Below are positions 60,001-64,000 of a stretch of DNA of 64,000 bases, piece after piece. Under the pieces are notes generated by a model, which saw nothing but the letters and a program-made list of their open reading frames with translations, was not told the origin of the DNA and did no database searches. The number at the start of each line of letters is the position of its first letter. The first letter of the stretch is position 1. Source of the stretch: an uncultured Paracoccaceae bacterium (GTDB lineage Bacteria; Pseudomonadota; Alphaproteobacteria; Rhodobacterales; Rhodobacteraceae); the NCBI GenBank assembly GCA_947488175.1, contig CANKYO010000008.1, forward strand, positions 208,756 through 272,755. Direction: 5' to 3'. The position numbers and the translations under genes are program-made.

Positions 60001-61797
60001 CGCGCCGTCCGGGCCCTCGCGTGTGGCACCCGGCAAGGCGAAGGCCCTCAGGTCTTCCGGGGGGGGCAGCGGGTCCGGCATACCGAGGCTCAGATCGTAA
60101 CTGATCCAGGCGTCGACCCAGAAGGAAATGGGCGCCTGCGGCGATGCCAGAAACCCAAGGAGGGCGGTTGGGCCGCCGGCAGCCACGCCGATGTGATCGG
60201 CGATGATCAGGTAATCGTATCGCACGCCCGGCTCCGCCGTTGCATCGACCCAGTAGAGGCCAAGCATCTGCGCCACCTGCGGCTCGAGCGCGCCCAGCAT
60301 CAACGTGTTGAGCAGCCGCAGACGTTCCAGCGAAGGCGTGGGCTGCGGGCCCGGGGTTCCGGGCTCACCCACCAGATCGTCCTGCCCGATGTCGGCCATG
60401 AGACCGGGAGGCCCCTGATCCACGAGGTCCTCAAGTGCTGCGTACATCTCGTCAAAGCGCGCGCCTTGCCAGTCGGCGACAGCGCCATAGCGGATGCGGT
60501 CGATTGCCGTGTCTTCCGAAGCCGCAGGGTCGCCGGGCTGCCCACCGCTGGCGGGATACTGCGGGTCGCGCACCGGCAGGGCGATCGGCAGTTCCAGACC
60601 AAGCACCGGAACCCACCCCTGCGCGTAATCCTGCGCCACGGGGACATAGCAGACTTCGACCAGAGCGGCGTTGGCACCGCCAAATTCGACGCGTGTGATG
60701 AGGTCCGAGGCGAATTCGGTTTCCACCACCTCGCCCGCGTTGCCCGATACGGTTTCGGTGTGGATAAGCACCGGCCCCGCGTAGTAGCGCACCTCAACAT
60801 CTTCGGGGTTTTCCGGCGGCGGCGTCACCGTCAGACCAAGATCGTCGTCGTCTTCGGGCGGCGGCGGCGTGAGGGTCAGGTCCAGCTCATCTTCTTCATC
60901 CTCGGGCGGCGTGACGCGCAGGCCCAATTCATCCGAACAGCGCCAGCACAGTGAGAGCAGCTGTGCCTCGTTCTGCGGATGCGACAGGGTCAGCTCTCGC
61001 ATGCCATCGGCGTGAAGCGAGATCGTGACCTGGCCATTCTGCGGTCTGGGAATGCCGGTTTCCGCCACGATGCGGCCGGCGGCGTCGCGCGCAACCACCG
61101 ATCCGGCCTGATTGCCGATCACCAGCGAGATGACGACCTCTGTCGCGGTGCAGGGCAGCACGACGCGCGCGCCCGCATGAAGGTCAAGCGTGAAGGTAGC
61201 CCCGAACATGCTCAGGTTGCTGGTCGACCGGTCCGAGCCGTCGAAGTCCCGGGTCCAGATCTGCGCGCCGGCGACCTCGCGCGGGGCGCGTGCCACCGTG
61301 GGACTGTCGGCGGTGAACCCCAGACAGTCGAGCCCTTCCGCATCCGCGCGAAACCCCAGTCGGCTGATCACCCGACGCGCCGGTTGGGCGAACTGGTAGC
61401 GTAGGTAATCCCGGTCGCGCAGGTCGAGCTCGGCAATGAAGGCCCCGGGGAAATCGTCGGTGACAATCAGCGGCCGGTCCGAGGTGAACGTGCCCTGCGG
61501 AAACACCTGTTCATGTGTCCCAAGCGCCCCGTTGAGGGGCGGTGCCGCATAGCCCGCCAGACCGCGCAGCTCACCCGTGAGGCAGACCGGATCGCCCTCA
61601 AGGTGCGGGCGGCGAAAAAGATAGTAGCCGTACCAGGGAAAGCCACGGTCCTGACCGAACTGCCAACGCAGGTGGATGCCTTGGGCAAGGGGCGGCTGGT
61701 CGGGATCGGGGCCCTGATCCTGTAGGACCCCAAGACCGGCCATGGAAAGCCAAGGTTGAAATTGCAGCGGCAAGGCAGCGCCTCCACTGGCCTCCAT
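57040..61797 (-). CDS. Large 1585-residue protein with fibronectin-III-like modules
   Basis: First gene of the operon. The N-terminal half is beta-rich and unassigned. An acidic linker (EDEEDELDLTLTPPPPEDDD, residues about 300-320) divides it. The C-terminal half has fibronectin-III-like units, recognisable by the VTAIDIFGRWSVVSPP, VTAVDDKAH and LEAVDGAGNRSAPSDP signatures. Between two of them lie short helical segments repeated twice (AADQLNAIAARDDYAALSNN and AAELNAISGPGSYAGLSAD). No signal peptide, no transmembrane helix. Function unknown. Confidence 0.85.
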   Translation of the reverse strand: MEASGGAALPLQFQPWLSMAGLGVLQDQGPDPDQPPLAQGIHLRWQFGQDRGFPWYGYYLFRRPHLEGDPVCLTGELRGLAGYAAPPLNGALGTHEQVFPQGTFTSDRPLIVTDDFPGAFIAELDLRDRDYLRYQFAQPARRVISRLGFRADAEGLDCLGFTADSPTVARAPREVAGAQIWTRDFDGSDRSTSNLSMFGATFTLDLHAGARVVLPCTATEVVISLVIGNQAGSVVARDAAGRIVAETGIPRPQNGQVTISLHADGMRELTLSHPQNEAQLLSLCWRCSDELGLRVTPPEDEEDELDLTLTPPPPEDDDDLGLTVTPPPENPEDVEVRYYAGPVLIHTETVSGNAGEVVETEFASDLITRVEFGGANAALVEVCYVPVAQDYAQGWVPVLGLELPIALPVRDPQYPASGGQPGDPAASEDTAIDRIRYGAVADWQGARFDEMYAALEDLVDQGPPGLMADIGQDDLVGEPGTPGPQPTPSLERLRLLNTLMLGALEPQVAQMLGLYWVDATAEPGVRYDYLIIADHIGVAAGGPTALLGFLASPQAPISFWVDAWISYDLSLGMPDPLPPPEDLRAFALPGATREGPDGALDELEQNAGLDWHIPTTDGEKLAGGAPVLYRLRRAVLGDAEPEAPVAADQHTQLSERPQAVTDANLPPGATQAGRAADWPPLSLNYIDSGLAEGWYSYRVTAIDIFGRWSVVSPPAQWWQWAPSADAQNWQPPWYHDTAQGDAQVHPHAVRLLDKVAPPPPVGVEAFALDPFDRYLERDQRFDTWFATLAQDEQEGVVGLRVRWLWTFAQMRQAPDTAEFRVYYSAGLANTFKGRIVSVAAQGATASRVSTDIPNGEAAGAWTGAVLRSGQRSFAVTGSQGGDPLVLDVENLGTGQDEVPIEGLRASVILPGGNRSAHPLAADLARQEAWDTRLWVVGIDDHVAEGVVPDRAPDNDWLAGAGATVAGPVATLPGESDLTGVQPLDTHLFLAGDTARPTRLYRIMQVDAAARELTLDAAPAVAGASDWEIGQRVRRYELFLPAPGDADRGGVDLPTSRADPVAYAQLGVTAVDDKAHTADDPARAGGRWGDRPGNEGQVSGPATIHRVHRAPPPAPQVPPDGEAVFASPPDFNRQSYYTVRWVPEPDVMTHVYRALDGTVFDRDWLIRRTRAALSAAEHDDVFPPGWSTPHSNAAAAELNAISGPGSYAGLSADARTLLARLPGNQGVEGGALEARDLAIRQSRSALDAGDAAIFPPDWDDPLVRHAAADQLNAIAARDDYAALSNNALRVLAALPGLAEAFRQITDLPLPNAGPQTENRAGPDNPPGFEVDPALRAYADRLLGRARNRYFYRTAFVDEAQNSGPLGLSSPPVHLHDVAPPRRPVLIRALAGDPDAQATQDRKITLVWASNREPDLVAYHVFRTDTPVDARDTRLMTLVAEIAVPPGDPAARPGENVLVDADLDGLVTFTYRLEAVDGAGNRSAPSDPIDARAFDTVQPEVPPLALSWVDEAGEVRAEASWTSDHDAMLQRETGAGLWVDVGGWQAAGAASMRDPGSDPEAAAGYRLRVRKYTGAVALGPTMPLVPT

Positions 61798-62174
61798 GCG
61801 CGTGTCAGTCCTGAAAGTCTTGTGGCACTCGCCCGCTCGGGTGTGTTCAAATCATCGGCGGGAAAGGCCAGAAAGCAAAGGCCACGGCGTAATGAGGCAT
61901 GAAACAGAAAAACTTCAGCAACGCCACCATGGTATGGCGATTCCCCGACTCAACCAAGGGTTATCTTTTCGTCTGCGGTGATCTACCCATCTGCACCGGT
62001 GGCCCCCGGCAAACTGATGGCATCACGTTTGCTGATGGGTGATTTCAATATCCAAGTGAGACTTCAGAGAATGCTGCAGCCCCACGACAATCAGACCAAG
62101 GAGTAGTGCAATGGCGCCCGATCACTCACAAGTCCTCCCTGTTTGAGCCAAAAAATGGGGCCAAAGCTCGCGCA
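61798..62174. other. Gene-free upstream region of the giant operon
   Basis: About 377 bp between the operon start and the scpB stop. It should hold the operon promoter, but I see no strong -35/-10 pair and no gene. Confidence 0.35.
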
Positions 62175-62768
62175 TCAGGCGTGGGCCATCCCCGCATCCT
62201 CCAGCTGCGCCCGATCCGGCAGATCCTGGAGGGACTCCAGATCAAATGCGACCAGGAACCGCTCTGTGGTCACATAAGTATAGGGCGCCCCGCGCCGCGG
62301 CGACCGCGGCCCTGTCCCGATCAGACCCCGCGCATGTAGCCGCCCGATCAGGTCGCGGCTGATCTCCTTACCGAAGATGTCCTTCAAGCCGTCGCGTGTG
62401 ATCGGCTGGTGGTAGGCGATGGCGGCCAGCACGGCGACATCGTATTCGCGCAGATCGAGGTCCTGGTCGCCCACATCGGCGGCGCTCCGGATCGCCGCCG
62501 CATAGGCGGGCCGCGTCCGCAGCATCCAGCCGCCGGCCACCTTCGCGACTTCGAAGGACCGCCCTTCGAGATCGGCAGCGAGATCGTCGATCAGGAGATC
62601 GACCGAGACCCCCTGCCCCACCACGCGGACCAGGTCCTCGCGCGGCACGGGCGAGGCAGAGGCAAAGAGCACGGCTTCGATCCGGCGCATCCATTCGCAC
62701 CAGCGCAGGTCGGTAGGCAGATCCTCCAATTCCCGGTCGAGCTCTTGGTCAGCGTGGTACTTGGCCAT
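62175..62768 (-). CDS. ScpB-like chromosome-condensation protein (accessory copy)
   Basis: A 197-residue protein with the double winged-helix layout of ScpB: RRIEAVLFASASPVPREDL at the start and LAAIAYHQPITRDGLKDIF in the centre. It pairs with DUF1403 genes in Rhodobacteraceae mobile regions (recalled, not checked) and lacks the adjacent scpA of the housekeeping locus, so it is probably an accessory copy. It begins 3 bp after the DUF1403 stop. Confidence 0.85.
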   Translation of the reverse strand: MAKYHADQELDRELEDLPTDLRWCEWMRRIEAVLFASASPVPREDLVRVVGQGVSVDLLIDDLAADLEGRSFEVAKVAGGWMLRTRPAYAAAIRSAADVGDQDLDLREYDVAVLAAIAYHQPITRDGLKDIFGKEISRDLIGRLHARGLIGTGPRSPRRGAPYTYVTTERFLVAFDLESLQDLPDRAQLEDAGMAHA

Positions 62769-62771
62769 TCC

Positions 62772-63134
62772 TCAGATCCCGTAGAGCCGGAAGGTGTCGC
62801 GCCCGGTCAACTCGCGCACCGCGCCCAGCTCCACAAGCCGGTCGCAGAACCGGCGTGCCGCGCGATCCGAACGAAGCGACGTTAGCGCTGTCGGCGCGAC
62901 AGCGTCCCGGCTCAGGAACAGCGCCACAGCCTCGTCCGCGCCGTTCGCCCGGAGCTTCGGCGCGACCTCTTTCAATCGCGCCGTACGGCGGGCCATATCG
63001 ATGGCCTCCCGTGTTGCCTCGGCGGCAGCCGCCGAGATCGCCCGATGGCCGGCCAGGCGCAGCTCTTCACCCGACTTCCGCAGATCGGCCCGCTTGAGAC
63101 CAAGCGATATGAGCGGCAGGACATGCGTCCAACC
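62772..63134 (-). pseudogene. DUF1403-family gene truncated at its 5' end
   Basis: The C-terminal 120 residues match my recollection of the DUF1403 pattern (VAPKLRANGADEAVALFL, then RRFCDRLVELGAVRELTG and FRLYGI). The first two-thirds of the gene is missing because an IS6-type fragment on the other strand starts at about 63136. The open frame reaches 63356 only by chance read-through of that fragment. Confidence 0.75.
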
Positions 63135-63135
63135 G

Positions 63136-63447
63136 CGGGTTTTGATCACCGACAAACTTCGTTCATACGCCGCCGCAAAGACCGAGATTGCGCCAGGCAT
63201 CGAGCATCGCCAACACGAGGGGATCAACAATCGGGCGGAAGCCTCGCATCGGCATACGCGACGGCGCGAGAAGATCATGGGTCGGTTCAAATCACCCGGC
63301 CAAGCGCAGCGTTTCCGGTCGGTCCACGACCAAACAGCTGCTCTCTTTCGTCCCAAACGCCACCGACTCTCAGCAAAGTCTTACCGCCACGCCCGCACTG
63401 ACGCATTCGAGATTTGGAACGATTACACCGACCATCTGGCCGCGTAA
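63136..63447 (+). pseudogene. IS6-family transposase C-terminal fragment
   Basis: About 103 codons: PRVLITDKLRSYAAAK, GINNRAEASHRHTRRRE, KIMGRFKSPGQAQRFRS and FEIWNDYTDHLAA, the end of the DDE domain of IS6 transposases including the catalytic Glu region. There is no start or N-terminal part. It marks the junction that truncated DUF1403. Confidence 0.8.
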
Positions 63448-63529
63448 GCTGACATCTGGGGTGTGGCTTCGTTCTGTACGAAACAACCTGACAAAGCCCT
63501 TCACCCTTACCGAGGTATTGCCAGCTGGT

Positions 63530-63703
63530 AGCCCTCAAAAAGGGTCACCGACGAAGGCAGCCAAGACACCAAACAAACCCGGTGTCCCTAAATTCGCCAA
63601 TCCGGATGACAAAACCCAAACCTGGACGGGCAAAGGTCGGCGGCCTGATTGGTTTCTTGCCGCGATGCAGTCAGGGAAGTCCCCAGACGACCTCGCGATC
63701 TAA
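63530..63703 (+). pseudogene. H-NS-like protein C-terminal fragment
   Basis: VPKFANPDDKTQTWTGKGRR and the following PDWFLAAM match the AT-hook-like DNA-binding end of H-NS proteins (PKYRxPxxxxxTWTGRGRxPxWF). The N-terminal dimerisation half is missing, so this is a fragment on an IS junction. Confidence 0.7.
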
Positions 63704-63761
63704 ACGTGCCTTGCCCCCTAAAACTGTGCCAAAGTTGGCTCAGTTTTGGAGATTGGATTGT

Positions 63762-63830
63762 GGCTTCGTCAGTCGGTAGATCAAAAAGATCAGAGCGCTG
63801 CCGCTCTGTCAGAATAGTGCGATGCGCCAT
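63762..63830 (-). pseudogene. Tn3-family transposase N-terminal fragment
   Basis: MAHRTILTERQRSDLFDLPT plus DEA is the start of many Tn3-family transposases; the sequence then leaves the family at about 63762. Confidence 0.65.
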
Positions 63831-63909
63831 GTTTCTTTTACTTTCAAAGGAATGATTGGGTATCGTTGAATAAGAAACTGATTATGTAACATCTTATGTG
63901 GCTATCACG

Positions 63910-64000
63910 ATGGAAGTTCAAACTGTCCGTCGTCAGGGTTTTTGGAACCAATGGCGGCTTAAAGTAAGAGAGAGTTTGGCTCATCTTGTTGGTTTGGTTA
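63910..64000 (+). CDS. Possible ORF running off the right edge
   Basis: From the ATG at 63910 the frame is open to the window end (MEVQTVRRQGFWNQWRLKVR and on). No ribosome-binding site or family recognised; too short to judge. Confidence 0.2.
   Translation, partial: MEVQTVRRQGFWNQWRLKVRESLAHLVGLV

Noticed and set aside
62794..63447. 217-residue plus-strand ORF read as one protein
   Set aside because: Only the last 103 codons match IS6 transposase; the first half is antisense to the DUF1403 gene.
1..64000. CRISPR array
   Set aside because: I saw no regularly spaced 25-40 bp direct repeats and no cas genes.

Overview
This window looks like a piece of an alphaproteobacterial genome, most likely Rhodobacteraceae (roseobacter group). 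The evidence is the GST / MtaB / DapF cluster, a ScpB-DUF1403 pair, the GC-rich codon use of the chromosomal genes, and dispersed intergenic repeats of a kind I associate with roseobacters. It is an accessory-rich region. Only the first 2.7 kb is clearly conserved chromosome. All product calls come from reading motifs by eye; no database search was run.

Layout. (1) 1-2705: end of a glutathione S-transferase gene, mtaB and dapF (minus strand), then a complete tRNA-Lys(TTT). (2) 2659-30188: a genomic island of about 27.5 kb inserted at the 3' end of tRNA-Lys. It is bounded by a 47-bp perfect direct repeat (2659-2705 and 30142-30188), and a P4-type tyrosine integrase sits just inside the right end. 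Its cargo is largely defence- or conflict-like: a two-gene QueC-like ATPase module; a compact recombinase operon (AlpA-like, HTH/zinc protein, integrase); a type I restriction system, hsdRMS, with a translationally coupled metallo-beta-lactamase-fold gene and a truncated PLD-like gene; a RelA/SpoT-domain protein; a small Rrf2/SnoaL/NAD-epimerase operon; a membrane alpha/beta hydrolase; two tandem paralogous protease-nuclease fusions, the second also carrying a transmembrane helix and an RNase T2 domain; and an SRAP protein fused in frame to an upstream ORF. (3) 30.2-38.3 kb: a second mosaic stretch with an XRE / ImmA-IrrE pair and two tiny conserved proteins, a second XRE regulator and a ParA-like ATPase, then small-molecule enzymes and regulators (LysR, RidA, VOC, SDR, MerR, a solute-binding-like protein, an alpha/beta hydrolase). 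(4) 38.8-43.1 kb: an ABC exporter operon of the MacB/LolCDE type. (5) 43.1-44.9 kb: an IS1182-like insertion sequence beside an IS630 remnant. (6) 44.9-61.8 kb: a Fic protein with a paired inverted-repeat operator, and a 15.6-kb three-gene operon encoding a 1585-residue fibronectin-III-like protein, a phospholipase D-like protein and a 2913-residue protein with six jelly-roll-like repeats. (7) 62.2-64 kb: ScpB and a DUF1403 gene truncated by an IS6-family fragment, then H-NS and Tn3 transposase fragments.

Best candidates for undescribed biology are the trypsin / NUC1 / RNase T2 pair (22115-26735), the QueC-like two-gene module (2843-5444) and the giant three-gene operon (46159-61797). All three lie beside mobile-element remains and away from housekeeping genes.
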